Position numbers and translations under genes: made by a program
In this document: one piece after another, positions 26,881-36,329 of the stretch
Numbering within the stretch: the first letter of the stretch is position 1
How the letters are laid out: each line of letters starts with the position of its first letter
From: Methyloligella halotolerans
GTDB lineage: Bacteria > Pseudomonadota > Alphaproteobacteria > Rhizobiales > Methyloligellaceae
Length of the DNA stretch: 64,000 bases
Direction: 5' to 3'
Assembly: GCF_001708935.1 (NCBI RefSeq)
Contig: NZ_MASI01000010.1
Coordinates: forward strand, 1 to 64,000
Notes under the pieces: model-generated
The model's database searches: none
The model's input: only the letters and a program-made list of their open reading frames with translations
Told to the model about the DNA's origin: nothing

Positions 26881-27600
26881 GTGTTTGTTCCTCTCCACGA
26901 TACCAATCCGCTGAAGTCGATACGGCACCAATACGTCACCTTCACCATCATCGTGCTGAATGTCGGGATCTATCTCGTCTATCAGAGCGGGCTGATCCTA
27001 CCGGTCAACGAATATACCGGTGTGGCCTTCGCGGTGGTGCCGGCGGAGCTGTTCTCGACCAGTCCTTGGATCGGGGACGCTTCCCTGGGGCCGCCGGGCG
27101 AGGTCGCCATTCCGGAGCGGCTTACGCTGGTGACCTACATGTTCATGCATGCGGGCTGGCTGCATCTCCTCGGAAACATGCTTTTCCTTTGGGTCTTCGG
27201 CGACAATGTCGAAGATTCCATGGGGCATCTCCGCTTCATCATGTTCTACCTCATCTGCGGTATCTCCGCCGGGCTGGTGCATTCGATCATGAATCCCCAC
27301 TCGGAACTGCCGCTGATCGGGGCGAGCGGCGCGGTGGCGGGGATCATCGCCGCCTATCTGATGCTGCATCCGCGGGTGAAGGTCTGGGTGCTGGCGCTTT
27401 GGCGCATTCCCATCAAGATCAATGCCGCCTGGGCGCTTGGGTTCTGGATCGGATTGCAGGTGCTCAACATCTTTATCGACAAGGATGGGGATGTCGCATG
27501 GTGGGCCCATGCCGGGGGGCTGGCCACGGGGGCCCTTCTCATTCTATTTATGCGGCGGCCAGGGGTGCCGCTCTTCGACCGTACGCGGGGGGGCGCATGA
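26881..27600 (+). CDS. Rhomboid family intramembrane serine protease
   Basis: A 239-residue protein with about six membrane helices. The catalytic serine is in GASGAVAGIIAAYLML and the partner histidine in WWAHAGGLATGALL. The first half has the supporting NMLFLWVFGDNVED segment after HAGWLHLLG. The start is a GTG at 26881. Rhomboids cut transmembrane segments of other proteins; the substrate is unknown. Confidence 0.93.
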   Translation: MFVPLHDTNPLKSIRHQYVTFTIIVLNVGIYLVYQSGLILPVNEYTGVAFAVVPAELFSTSPWIGDASLGPPGEVAIPERLTLVTYMFMHAGWLHLLGNMLFLWVFGDNVEDSMGHLRFIMFYLICGISAGLVHSIMNPHSELPLIGASGAVAGIIAAYLMLHPRVKVWVLALWRIPIKINAAWALGFWIGLQVLNIFIDKDGDVAWWAHAGGLATGALLILFMRRPGVPLFDRTRGGA

Positions 27601-27740
27601 GGGGGCGGATGCGTCGTCTAACCCTTGGGGTGCATTGACTAAGACTAGGCTCGGCAGTACGTTCCGGGGCCATTTCGCAACTGCGAAAGACTCCGGGCTT
27701 GAGCGCGTTTATTTGAGACCGGAAGAGGAATTCGAAGCGT

Positions 27741-28490
27741 ATGAAGATCCTTGTGCCCGTTAAGCGGGTCGTCGACTACAACGTAAAAATCCGAGTGAAA
27801 TCCGACGGTAGCGGTGTCGATCTCGCCAATGTGAAGATGGCGATGAACCCGTTCGACGAGATCGCCGTCGAAGAGGCGCTCAAGATCAAGGAGCGTGGCG
27901 ACGCCGAAGAGGTGATCGCCATTTCGATCGGTCCCGCCAAAGCTCAGGATACGCTGCGCACCGCGCTCGCTATGGGTGCCGACCGCGCGATCCTGATCAA
28001 GACCGAGGAGACGACCGAGCCGCTGGCTGTCGCCAAGCTGCTCAAGAAGGCCGTCGAGGACGAAAGCCCGGATCTTGTGATCATGGGCAAGCAGGCGATC
28101 GACGACGACTGCAATCAGACCGGCCAGATGCTCGCCAGCCTGCTGGGTTGGGCCCAGGGCACCTTCGCCTCGAAGGTGGAGTTCGGCGACGGCAAGGTGA
28201 ACGTGACCCGCGAGATCGACGGCGGCCTGGAGACCGTGGCGCTGAAGATGCCGGCGGTGATCACCACGGATCTTCGCCTCAACGAGCCGCGCTATGCTTC
28301 GCTGCCGAACATCATGAAGGCGAAGAAGAAGCCGATCGACGAGAAGACGCCGGAGGATCTCGGCGTGGATGTAACCCCGCATATCAAGACGCTTTCCGTC
28401 GAGGAGCCGCCGAAGCGCGAAGCCGGCGAGATCGTCGAGAGCGTTGCGGAGCTGGTGGACAAGCTGAAGAACGAAGCGGGGGTGCTCTAA
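27741..28490 (+). CDS. etfB: Electron transfer flavoprotein subunit beta
   Basis: The AMP-binding subunit of the ETF dimer that takes electrons from acyl-CoA dehydrogenases and passes them to ETF:quinone oxidoreductase. The 249-residue product shows [53 protein letters not shown] and a C-terminal [13 protein letters not shown]. The stop overlaps the etfA start (TAATG). It probably serves the methylsuccinyl-CoA dehydrogenase encoded upstream, among others. Confidence 0.97.
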   Translation: MKILVPVKRVVDYNVKIRVKSDGSGVDLANVKMAMNPFDEIAVEEALKIKERGDAEEVIAISIGPAKAQDTLRTALAMGADRAILIKTEETTEPLAVAKLLKKAVEDESPDLVIMGKQAIDDDCNQTGQMLASLLGWAQGTFASKVEFGDGKVNVTREIDGGLETVALKMPAVITTDLRLNEPRYASLPNIMKAKKKPIDEKTPEDLGVDVTPHIKTLSVEEPPKREAGEIVESVAELVDKLKNEAGVL

Positions 28491-29434
28491 TGGCGACGCT
28501 GCTGATCGCAGAACACGATAACGAAGCTCTCGCACCGGCTACGGCCAAGGCGCTTTCCGCGGCGGACGCCTTCGAGAGCGATGTCGACATCCTGGTCGCC
28601 GGCAAGGGCGCCAAAGGCGTTGCCGAAGAAGCCGCCAAGCTCGAAGGCGTGCGCAAGGTGCTGCTGGCCGATGGGGACCAGCTGGAGCATCATCTCGCCG
28701 AAGAGATGGAAGCGCTGATCCTTTCTGTCGCCGACAATTACGATGTGCTGCTGGCGCCGGCCACCACGATGGGCAAGAACATCATGCCCCGTGTCGCAGC
28801 CCAGCTCGACATCATGCAGATCTCCGACATCATCGAGGTCAAGTCGAAGGACACCTTCGTGCGTCCGATCTATGCGGGTAACGCGCTGGCCACGGTGCAG
28901 ACCACGGACGACAAGATCGTCGCCACGGTCCGGACCACGGCGTTCGCCGCCAAGGGCGAAGGCGGCTCGGCTGAGATCGAAGAGATCTCCGTGCCGGAGT
29001 CCGCAGGTTTGACCGAGTTCGTGAGCGCCGATCTGGCCGAGAGCGACCGTCCGGAGCTGACCTCCGCGCGGATCGTGATCTCGGGTGGCCGGGGCATGGA
29101 ATCGGGCGACAATTTCGAGAAGCTGATCGCGCCCGTAGCCGACAAGCTGGGCGCCGCTGTCGGCGCGAGCCGGGCCGCGGTCGATTCCGGCTTCATGCCG
29201 AACGACCATCAGGTCGGACAGACCGGCAAGGTGGTTGCTCCGGAGCTTTATATCGCCGTCGGCATTTCCGGTGCGATCCAGCATCTGGCGGGCATGAAGG
29301 ACTCCAAGGTGATCGTCGCGATCAACAAGGACGGCGAAGCCCCGATCTTCCAGGTGGCCGATTACGGCCTGGTTGCCGATCTGTTCAGTGCGCTGCCTGA
29401 GCTCGAAAGCGAGCTCGAGAAAGCCGGATACTAA
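28490..29434 (+). CDS. etfA: Electron transfer flavoprotein subunit alpha
   Basis: The FAD-binding subunit of ETF, 314 residues from the ATG at 28490, which shares one base with the etfB stop. The N-terminal half has [19 protein letters not shown] and [19 protein letters not shown]. The C-terminal FAD domain has [53 protein letters not shown] and [16 protein letters not shown], all in family order. The gene continues into hbd with a 20-base gap. Confidence 0.97.
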   Translation: MATLLIAEHDNEALAPATAKALSAADAFESDVDILVAGKGAKGVAEEAAKLEGVRKVLLADGDQLEHHLAEEMEALILSVADNYDVLLAPATTMGKNIMPRVAAQLDIMQISDIIEVKSKDTFVRPIYAGNALATVQTTDDKIVATVRTTAFAAKGEGGSAEIEEISVPESAGLTEFVSADLAESDRPELTSARIVISGGRGMESGDNFEKLIAPVADKLGAAVGASRAAVDSGFMPNDHQVGQTGKVVAPELYIAVGISGAIQHLAGMKDSKVIVAINKDGEAPIFQVADYGLVADLFSALPELESELEKAGY

Positions 29435-29454
29435 GAAGAGAAGCGAAAAGCGCG

Positions 29455-30402
29455 ATGTCGACAGAGACCACTACGATGGGTGACGAAAAGCCTGCGGCCG
29501 AGACGAAAGAGCGTGCCCAAAGCGACAGGCCGATCCAGCGGGTCGGCGTGATTGGCGCCGGCCAGATGGGCAACGGTATCGCCCATGCGGTCGCGTTGGG
29601 CGGGTTCGACGTCGCGCTTAACGATCTGTCGAAAGAAAAATACGACGCGGCGATGGAGACGATCGAGAAGAACCTCGAGCGTCAGGTGAACTCCGGCAAG
29701 ATCTCCCAGGAGGAGATGGACAAGGCCCAGGGGCGCATCACCTTCGCCGAGTCGTATTCCGACTTCGCCGATGCCGATCTGGTCATCGAGGCGGCGACGG
29801 AAGAGGAGACGGTGAAGCGCAAGATTTTCGTCGCGCTCTGCCCTTATCTGAAGCCCGAGGCCATTGTCGGCACCAACACCTCGTCGATCTCGATCACGCG
29901 GCTCGCCGCGGCGACGGACCGTCCGGAGCGCTTCATCGGGCTGCACTTCATGAACCCGGTCCCGGTGATGGAGCTGGTCGAGGTCATCCGAGGCATCGCC
30001 ACGGAGGATGTGACCTTCGGCCGGGCCAAGGAGTTCGTCTCCACGCTCGGGAAGACCATCGCGGTCTCCGAAGACTTCCCGGCCTTCATGGTCAACCGCA
30101 TCCTCCTGCCGATGATCAACGAGGCGGTCTATACGCTCTATGAGGGCGTGGGCTCGGTGGACGCGATCGATACGGCCATGCGGCTCGGCGCGCATCATCC
30201 GATGGGGCCGTTGCAACTCGCCGATTTCATCGGCCTCGATACCTGCCTTTCCATCATGCAGGTGCTTTACGAGGGGCTTGCGGACTCCAAGTACCGGCCC
30301 TGTCCGCTGCTGGTGAAATATGTCGAGGCCGGCTGGCTCGGGCGGAAGTCCAATCGCGGCTTCTACGACTATCGCGGTGAAACGCCGATGCCGACCCGGT
30401 AA
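29455..30402 (+). CDS. hbd: 3-Hydroxybutyryl-CoA dehydrogenase
   Basis: NAD(P)-dependent oxidation of 3-hydroxybutyryl-CoA to acetoacetyl-CoA, or the reverse. The 315-residue chain has about 20 extra polar residues before the Rossmann motif GVIGAGQMGNGIAHAVAL. The catalytic region has NTSSISITRLA, GLHFMNPVPVMELVEVI and AFMVNRILLPMINEAV, with a C-terminal helical domain ending GRKSNRGFYDY. It closes the etfBA operon and joins acetoacetyl-CoA, PHA and crotonyl-CoA metabolism. Confidence 0.96.
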   Translation: MSTETTTMGDEKPAAETKERAQSDRPIQRVGVIGAGQMGNGIAHAVALGGFDVALNDLSKEKYDAAMETIEKNLERQVNSGKISQEEMDKAQGRITFAESYSDFADADLVIEAATEEETVKRKIFVALCPYLKPEAIVGTNTSSISITRLAAATDRPERFIGLHFMNPVPVMELVEVIRGIATEDVTFGRAKEFVSTLGKTIAVSEDFPAFMVNRILLPMINEAVYTLYEGVGSVDAIDTAMRLGAHHPMGPLQLADFIGLDTCLSIMQVLYEGLADSKYRPCPLLVKYVEAGWLGRKSNRGFYDYRGETPMPTR

Positions 30403-30456
30403 CGGGCCTTTTCGCCAGTTTCATATTCCCGGTCGCGCTGCTACGCGGCGTCTCCG

Positions 30457-31287
30457 TCACTTCTCGGAAATGCTCGACTTGTCGATCCGCGGCACCCCGT
30501 AATCCGCCAGCACGGCGTCGATCTCGTCCTTGCGTTCACGCAGCGCCTGGGAGAGATCGTTATAGAGATCCATATCGGTATGACGCGTGCCGACGGAGAT
30601 CCCGTAAGCCATCTGGAGAACGGGCTGGGTCGGGTCGATGAGAACCGGGGTCAGCTTCAGGGGCACCGGCTCGTGCATGGCGTAGTAGCCCGCAATCGGA
30701 CCCCAGACGATCGACACGTCCACATCGCCGTTGGCCACCGCATCGACGACGGGCGATAGCGGGGTCTTGCTCTCGGTGTCGCCGTAGACGAGATAGCCCT
30801 CGACATTCTCCACGATACCCCGACTTCCGAGATCATGGACGGGCGGGGTGTTCAGCCCGTCCTCGCCGATGAGTTGGACGCCGATCTTGAGCTTCTTCAG
30901 GGCGGGGTCGTCGTAGGTGCGGATCGTCGGTTCGTCCTTGCGCTGCAGAAAGACATAGGACGATCGATAGTAGGGCCGCGTGGTCTCGAGACTGCGCATG
31001 GCGGAGGGCACGCCCATCACCACATCGCACCGGCCGGCATTGATGGTCTCGCGCATAAATCCCCTGCGCTGGGGCAGCCAATAATACTGAAGCTTCGCGC
31101 CCATCTCGTCAGCGAGGATCTCGGCGATCTTGTTCTCGAAGCCTGAGCCGTCCTTCTTGGAGTAGGGCAGGTTATTGGGGTCGGCGCAGACCCGCATCGT
31201 CCCGGCCGCGGCGGCCGGGCGGGGGGTGGCCATCAGCAGGAGGACAGCTAAGCTGCAGAACGCGCGATCTCGGAAGTTGGAACGCAT
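30457..31287 (-). CDS. Quinoprotein-associated periplasmic binding protein (MoxJ/XoxJ-like)
   Basis: A 276-residue secreted solute-binding-fold protein with a signal peptide (cleavage near AAAA/GT). MRVCADPNNLPYSKKDGSGF, then YWLPQRRGFMRETINAGRCD and VVMGVPSAM, match the TIGR03871 family that accompanies PQQ methanol dehydrogenases (MoxJ/XoxJ). Such proteins help assemble or activate the quinoprotein. No xoxF or cytochrome gene is visible in the window, but a pseudoazurin gene lies divergently upstream. I prefer the ATG at 31287; a GTG at 31305 would add six residues. Confidence 0.85.
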   Translation of the reverse strand: MRSNFRDRAFCSLAVLLLMATPRPAAAAGTMRVCADPNNLPYSKKDGSGFENKIAEILADEMGAKLQYYWLPQRRGFMRETINAGRCDVVMGVPSAMRSLETTRPYYRSSYVFLQRKDEPTIRTYDDPALKKLKIGVQLIGEDGLNTPPVHDLGSRGIVENVEGYLVYGDTESKTPLSPVVDAVANGDVDVSIVWGPIAGYYAMHEPVPLKLTPVLIDPTQPVLQMAYGISVGTRHTDMDLYNDLSQALRERKDEIDAVLADYGVPRIDKSSISEK

Positions 31288-31680
31288 AGAAGGTTCTTCC
31301 GGCACTCGTCCGATGGGCGGCTTTCAATCGAGACCATGGCCTCGGCTTGTAAAGCGGCCCTGCCGGCCCGCGGGCCGGGGGATTCTCTTTGGAGAGCGAA
31401 CCCGCTTATCTCCGCTGTGTTCCAGGGCAGCCTGCTGCATTCGGTCGCAGCGCGGTGCGACCGGTCCGCGGAATCACTGGGATACGCCTTCGGCCACACA
31501 ATTGCCTTGGAACCCAGCCCTCGTTTGCCGCATTCCAAGCCACGCCTAGTGCAGCTTGTATTTGAACGTGAGAGTTACGCTGGCGCGCCGATTGTCTCAT
31601 TGACAGGCGACGCCTTTAAAATCTTACTTTCACAGTCAACAATTCGGATCCCATCGGGTCCAATAAGGGAAGGAAACGGT
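31288..31680. other. Intergenic region between the XoxJ-like gene and pseudoazurin
   Basis: About 390 bases between divergent genes. It must hold both promoters. The stretch nearest pseudoazurin (roughly 31560-31670) is clearly less GC-rich than its surroundings, as expected for a promoter. An open frame runs through in phase with pseudoazurin, but its sequence is not protein-like. No hairpin or repeat stood out. Confidence 0.4.
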
Positions 31681-32136
31681 ATGATTTCACGCTTCACCAC
31701 CGCCGTATTCGCGGCCTTCGCGATGGTTTGTCTCAGCGCGGGCGTCGCTTCCGCCGCCGACCACAAGGTCGAGATGCTGAATGACGGCGGCGACGGTCAG
31801 TACATGGTTTTCAAGCCGGAAGTGCTCAAGGTCGAGGTTGGCGACACGGTCACCTTCCACCCCGTCGATGCCGGCCATAACGCCCAGACGCTCTCGGAAA
31901 TCTGGCCTGAAGGCGCCAAGGACTTCAAAGGCGAGATCAGCCAGGAAGTGACCTACAAGGTCGAGAAGCCGGGTGTTTACGGCGTGAAATGCCTCCCGCA
32001 CTACATGATGGGCATGATGATGCTGATCGTCGCCGGCGATCCGGAGAACGCCGATCAGGTCGAGAGCTTCGAGCCGCCGCAGATGGCGAAGGAGCGTTGG
32101 GAGAAGATCAAAGGCGAGTTTGCGGACGCCAAATAA
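31681..32136 (+). CDS. Pseudoazurin (periplasmic blue copper protein)
   Basis: Small soluble electron carrier of the periplasm. The 151-residue precursor has a signal peptide (MISRFTTAVFAAFAMV, cleavage after VASA). The cupredoxin domain shows the type 1 copper ligands: the first His in VDAGHNAQT, then the Cys, His and Met in VKCLPHYMMGM. VEMLNDGGDGQYMVFKP is the usual pseudoazurin start. It often serves nitrite reductase or other periplasmic oxidoreductases. No nitrite reductase is visible here, and the neighbouring XoxJ-like gene hints at a quinoprotein partner. Confidence 0.95.
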   Translation: MISRFTTAVFAAFAMVCLSAGVASAADHKVEMLNDGGDGQYMVFKPEVLKVEVGDTVTFHPVDAGHNAQTLSEIWPEGAKDFKGEISQEVTYKVEKPGVYGVKCLPHYMMGMMMLIVAGDPENADQVESFEPPQMAKERWEKIKGEFADAK

Positions 32137-32177
32137 GACGCCGCAAGCCAGGCCTCGGATCGTACGAGGATTTCAAG

Positions 32178-32209
32178 AAGGGTCGGCCTCCGGGCCGGCC
32201 CTTTCTTTT
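32178..32209 (+). terminator. Rho-independent terminator after pseudoazurin
   Basis: AAGGGTCGGCC at 32178-32188 pairs with GGCCGGCCCTT at 32193-32203 (one T-G wobble) around a four-base TCCG loop, followed by TCTTTT. It sits about 40 bases after the pseudoazurin stop and just before the end of the convergent transporter gene, so it could work for both. Confidence 0.85.
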
Positions 32210-32214
32210 GTGCC

Positions 32215-32535
32215 TCAATCGGGGGAAGCGAGCTTCAGGCCGATGAGGCCGCAAAGGATCAGGAGGGCGCTAAGCGCCCGGTAGAGCGTGAGGGTTTCGC
32301 CGAGAACCAACGTTCCGATGAGAAATGTCCCGAACGCGCCGATCCCCGTCCAAGCGATATAGCTGGTGGCGAGGGGCAGGGACTTCATGGCGTAGGAGAG
32401 CAGGAAGACCGAAGGGGCGATCGTCACCAAGACGATGATGCTGGGTATCAGCCGCGTGAAGCCGTTCGACTCCTTGATCGCCCATGCCCAACCGATCTCG
32501 ATCAATCCCGCTCCGACAAGTGCAAGCCAGGCCAT
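32215..32535 (-). CDS. SMR family transporter, SugE/Gdx (guanidinium exporter) type
   Basis: A 106-residue protein with four membrane helices. The conserved glutamate is in GAGLIEIGWAWAIK, and the SMR motif region reads MKSLPLATSYIAWTGIGAFG, closely like E. coli SugE (Gdx), a guanidinium/proton exchanger. The ATG at 32535 gives the normal SMR length; an upstream ATG-like extension to 32595 is not family-like. I did not see a guanidine riboswitch in the upstream bases. It lies about 100 bases downstream of the MocR gene on the same strand. Confidence 0.88.
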   Translation of the reverse strand: MAWLALVGAGLIEIGWAWAIKESNGFTRLIPSIIVLVTIAPSVFLLSYAMKSLPLATSYIAWTGIGAFGTFLIGTLVLGETLTLYRALSALLILCGLIGLKLASPD

Positions 32536-32637
32536 CGCCCACCCCCGTGAAATACAATCCTGAAAACGTGCAGGCAGAAGTGACGGAAAGGCCAAGCCTT
32601 GGCAAGGCGTGACGAAGGCGCAGGTCGGCCCGCGGGT

Positions 32638-34116
32638 TCAGCCGAGCGCCTTCAAGGCTCGCGCGAGGCGGCGCATGGCGGCTTCGGCCCGGTGGGGGCT
32701 CAGCGCGGCGAAGCCGAGCAGCCAGCCACTCTTTCGGGCGCCGGTCCTGCCGAAATAGAGGCGGCCCAGGGTGGGTAATTCGATTTTCTCCGCTGCTGCC
32801 GCCTTCACGGTCTCGGCTTCGTCGAGCCCATTTCTCAAATAGGCTGCGATATGGAGCCCGCCGGCCGGGTGCTGGGCTTGGGCGTATGGCGCGAGATGCT
32901 TCTCGAACGCGGTGAGGAACGCATCGCGGCGGCCGCGATAAAGGTCGCGCATGCGGCGGATATGGGCGGTGAAATGGCCCTCGCTCATGAAGCGGGACAG
33001 GACCGCCTGGGGAAGCGTTGCGGTATGCCCGTCGATCAGGCTGCGGGCGGCCACGAAGGCGGGCATCAGGCTCTCGGGGAGGACGAGATAGGCGATCCGC
33101 AAGGACGGGAACAGCACCTTTGAGAACGTGCCGAGATAGAGCACGCGGCCTGACGGATCGAGCCCCTGAATGGCGGAGATGGGGCGGCTGTCGTAGCGGA
33201 ACTCGCTGTCGTAATCGTCCTCGATGATCCAGCTTCCGTTCTCGTTCGCCCAGTGGATAAGCGCCAGGCGCCGCTCCAGGCTCAGTGTGGCGCCCGTGGG
33301 ATATTGATGGGAGGGCGTGACATAGACCGCCTTCGCCCCCGCAGCCCTTTCCGTGAGACGGTCTGTTCTCAGGCCGTCCCGATCGACCGGGACGGGAGCA
33401 AACCTCAGCCCGGCGCCCTCGAAGCCGAGGCGAGCGCCATGGAAGCCGGGGTTCTCGAAGGCGAGCGTATCGCCCGGCTCCAGCAGCAGGGTGGCAATCA
33501 GGCCTAGCGCTTGCTGGGAGCTGTTCAGGATGAGGATTTGCTCCGGCCGGCAGGTGACACCGCGATGGGTGGCGAGGTAGCGGGCGATCTCACTGCGAAG
33601 TTCGGGCAGACCCTGCGCGTCCGCGTAAAGAAGCCGTGGGGAGATATCGCTCAAGACACGATTGGTGAGCGATCTCCAGATCGCGGAGGGGAACTGCTCG
33701 ACGTCGGGCAGGATCACGAAAGGATGGGCGTCGTTGTGATCCTGGACGCCGCCCGAGCGGGCGACCTCACGCCCGCGTGCCGATAGCGCAGACGCGGTGA
33801 TCGGGGTGTTCGCGCGCTTGCGGTCCATCTTGTGAAGCGGGAAGGCATGGTCCGTCTCGGCGGCAAAGGTGCCGCTGCCGCTTCTGCGCTGGAGATACCC
33901 CTCCAGCTCCAACTGCTGATAGGCGCTCTCCACGGTATCACGGGACACGCCGGCCTCGTGCGCCAGAAGCCGGCTGGATGGAAGCCTGTCTCCCGGCGGG
34001 ATGTGACCTTCGGCGATGAGGCGGCGCAGGGCGTTCTGGAGTCGGAGGGTCAGCAGCCCGCCATGGCTGTCTTCCTGCTCCAGAAGCGTGATCAGCGTTG
34101 CCGGTGTGGGACGCAT
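32638..34116 (-). CDS. MocR/PdxR-type transcriptional regulator
   Basis: A 492-residue GntR-aminotransferase fusion. The N-terminal winged helix shows LQNALRRLIAEGHIPPGDRLPSSR and AHEAGVSRDTVESAYQQLELEG. From about residue 125 it has the fold-type I aminotransferase domain with the PLP lysine in YLGTFSKVLFPSLRIAYLV, plus NSSQQALGLIATLLLEPGD and IIEDDYDSEFRYDSRP. Such regulators use PLP as effector or sensor, often acting on a divergent gene. The divergent neighbour is the molybdopterin oxidoreductase, and the co-oriented one is the SMR transporter; the target is uncertain. Confidence 0.93.
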   Translation of the reverse strand: MRPTPATLITLLEQEDSHGGLLTLRLQNALRRLIAEGHIPPGDRLPSSRLLAHEAGVSRDTVESAYQQLELEGYLQRRSGSGTFAAETDHAFPLHKMDRKRANTPITASALSARGREVARSGGVQDHNDAHPFVILPDVEQFPSAIWRSLTNRVLSDISPRLLYADAQGLPELRSEIARYLATHRGVTCRPEQILILNSSQQALGLIATLLLEPGDTLAFENPGFHGARLGFEGAGLRFAPVPVDRDGLRTDRLTERAAGAKAVYVTPSHQYPTGATLSLERRLALIHWANENGSWIIEDDYDSEFRYDSRPISAIQGLDPSGRVLYLGTFSKVLFPSLRIAYLVLPESLMPAFVAARSLIDGHTATLPQAVLSRFMSEGHFTAHIRRMRDLYRGRRDAFLTAFEKHLAPYAQAQHPAGGLHIAAYLRNGLDEAETVKAAAAEKIELPTLGRLYFGRTGARKSGWLLGFAALSPHRAEAAMRRLARALKALG

Positions 34117-34216
34117 AAGCGGTCTGCCGTAAGCGATCTAAGTGGCTGGGTCGACCAGACCAATCTAGCCCTATGCTCTCCGCGTTGCGATGAGGAATTC
34201 TGGGAGATGTGCGGTC

Positions 34217-36244
34217 ATGGACGTTGCCGGCGATATCGAGATCAAGACCACCTGTCCGCGGGATTGTTACGACGCGTGCGGGATCAGCGTGGTGGTGCGC
34301 GAGGGTGAGATCCACAAGGTGAAGGGCGATCCCGACCACGCCGTCACCCGCGGTTCCCTCTGCCAGAAATGCGCCATCGCCTATAACGGCGCGTTCCTCG
34401 ATCCCGGCCAGCGGCTCGCCTTTCCCATGAAGAGGGTGGGGAAGAAGGGCGACGCGGCCTTTCAGGCCGTCACCTGGAACTACGCCCTGTCGGATATCGC
34501 CAAGCGGTTGGAGAAGATGCTGTCCAACCGCGATCCCTCCACGATCCTGCATACCCATTACACCGGCACGGTTTCGATGATCGCCGGCTGGTTTCCCATG
34601 CGGTTCTTCAACCGGCTCGGTGCGACGGAGGTCGATCCCGATACGATCTGCAACAAGGCCGGACATGTGGTGCTCGAGCATATGTTCGGCACATCGCTTA
34701 CCGGGTTCGATCCCGAGCAAATCGCGCATGCCAAGACGCTACTGATCTGGGGCGGCAATCCGTCGAGCACCGCGCCCCATATGCATAGCGACTGGATCGG
34801 CTCCAGCCAGGCCAAGGTGATCGTCATCGATCCGATCGCCCACGAGACGGCCCAGGCCGCCGATCTCTATCTGCAGCTCAGGCCCGGCAGCGATGCGGCA
34901 CTGGCATTCGGTCTGCTGCATGTGATCAAGCGCGAAGGGCTGCTCGACCGGGCTTTCCTCGATGCGCACACGGTCGGCTTCGATCTGGTGGAGCCGGCCA
35001 TCGATGCGGCGACGCCCGATGTGACGGCAGCGAAGACCGGCGTTCCGGCCGGTCTCATCGAAGACGCGGCGATGCAGTTCGGCACCGGTCCTGCGCTGCT
35101 GTGGCTGGGCCAGGGCATGCAGCGCCAGCCACGCGGCGGTAATGCCTTCCGCTCCGCCGCCCTTCTCAGCGTGGCGACCGGCTATCTCGGCCGGAAGGGT
35201 GCGGGCTTCTGCTACATGAACGGGCCGGAGACGCGCGGCGTGGATATGGACTTTATTACCGGCGAGGAGCTGCGCAGCGATGGCGGCTCCAGCATCAGCC
35301 ATATCGATCTTGCGGACACCCTGGCCGACCCGGCGCGCGCCTCTGCGCTGTTCACCTGGAACAACAACGTGCTTGCATCGAGCCCGAACCAGTCGAAGCT
35401 GCGGGCGGCGCTTTCGCGCGAGGATCTGTTCACCGTGGTGAGCGATCTGTTTCTCACGGATACGGCGGCTTATGCCGACTACGTGCTGCCGGCAGCGAGT
35501 TTCTTCGAGTTCGACGATCTGATCTTTCCCTATTTCAACAACACAATGTCGGCCCAGACGGGCGCGATCCCGCCGCTCGGCGAGTCGTTGCCCAATCAGG
35601 AGATCTTCCGGCGGCTGGCGCGGCGGATGGGATATGAGGAGCCTGCGCTCTACGAGAGCGACCGTTCGATCATCGACCGGCTGATGAGCCAGACCAGCTA
35701 CGACGGGGATTTCGAGGATCTGCAGGCGGCGGGCACCGTGCGTCTGTTCGACAACCCGCCGATCCAGTTCGAGTCGCTGGAATTTGCCACGCCCTCGGGC
35801 AAGATCGAAGTGGCGTGCGAAAGTCTTCAGCAGATGGGTCAGCCGCTGGTACCCGAGCCTCATGCGGACGAGGAAAGCCGGGAGGGCTGGCTGCGGGTGC
35901 TGTCGCCCGCCTCGCCCTGGCTGATGAACTCCACCTATTGCAACGACCGCAAGATCCAGTCCCGGATGGGCGCGGCGAAATGCTTCCTTGCCGCGTCGGA
36001 GCTGGAACGGCGCGGGCTGAAGGACGGCGACCGGGTCATGCTGCGCAACGAGACCGGCGCGGTCGCCCTGGAGGCCGCCGTGTCGGATGCCGTGCCGGAA
36101 GGCGTCGCGCTGGTCTACAAGGGGCGCTGGCTGGGCCGGTCCCACAGGGACGCCAACGTCAACGTGCTCAATATCGGGCTCAAGGCCGATGTCGCCGAAA
36201 GCACGGCGGTTCACGGCGTGGCGGCCGAGCTCATTCCCGCATAG
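34217..36244 (+). CDS. Molybdopterin oxidoreductase family protein
   Basis: A roughly 675-residue DMSO-reductase-family enzyme. An N-terminal iron-sulfur motif (TTCPRDCYDACG, later SLCQKCAIAYNG) supplies four cysteines for a 4Fe-4S cluster. The Mo-bis-MGD domains follow (HTHYTGTVSMIAGWFP, LLIWGGNPSSTAPHMH, LLWLGQGMQRQPRGGN). The C-terminal dinucleotide-binding domain has SPASPWLMNSTYCNDRKIQSR and VALVYKGRWLG. No twin-arginine signal is seen, so it is probably cytoplasmic. The substrate is unknown. I prefer the ATG at 34217 over 34190. Confidence 0.9.
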   Translation: MDVAGDIEIKTTCPRDCYDACGISVVVREGEIHKVKGDPDHAVTRGSLCQKCAIAYNGAFLDPGQRLAFPMKRVGKKGDAAFQAVTWNYALSDIAKRLEKMLSNRDPSTILHTHYTGTVSMIAGWFPMRFFNRLGATEVDPDTICNKAGHVVLEHMFGTSLTGFDPEQIAHAKTLLIWGGNPSSTAPHMHSDWIGSSQAKVIVIDPIAHETAQAADLYLQLRPGSDAALAFGLLHVIKREGLLDRAFLDAHTVGFDLVEPAIDAATPDVTAAKTGVPAGLIEDAAMQFGTGPALLWLGQGMQRQPRGGNAFRSAALLSVATGYLGRKGAGFCYMNGPETRGVDMDFITGEELRSDGGSSISHIDLADTLADPARASALFTWNNNVLASSPNQSKLRAALSREDLFTVVSDLFLTDTAAYADYVLPAASFFEFDDLIFPYFNNTMSAQTGAIPPLGESLPNQEIFRRLARRMGYEEPALYESDRSIIDRLMSQTSYDGDFEDLQAAGTVRLFDNPPIQFESLEFATPSGKIEVACESLQQMGQPLVPEPHADEESREGWLRVLSPASPWLMNSTYCNDRKIQSRMGAAKCFLAASELERRGLKDGDRVMLRNETGAVALEAAVSDAVPEGVALVYKGRWLGRSHRDANVNVLNIGLKADVAESTAVHGVAAELIPA

Positions 36245-36329
36245 GTCGCTAGCCGGGCAAGGACCAACCGGGCAGAGTGCCTGACTAGGTGCGCCGGCCT
36301 TTTCAGACACCCCAGATCGCGGAGGAAGA

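Noticed and set aside
32536-32637. Guanidine riboswitch before the Gdx-like gene
   Set aside because: Only a five-pair hairpin (CCTTG/CAAGG) is visible; none of the conserved guanidine-aptamer segments was recognisable by eye.
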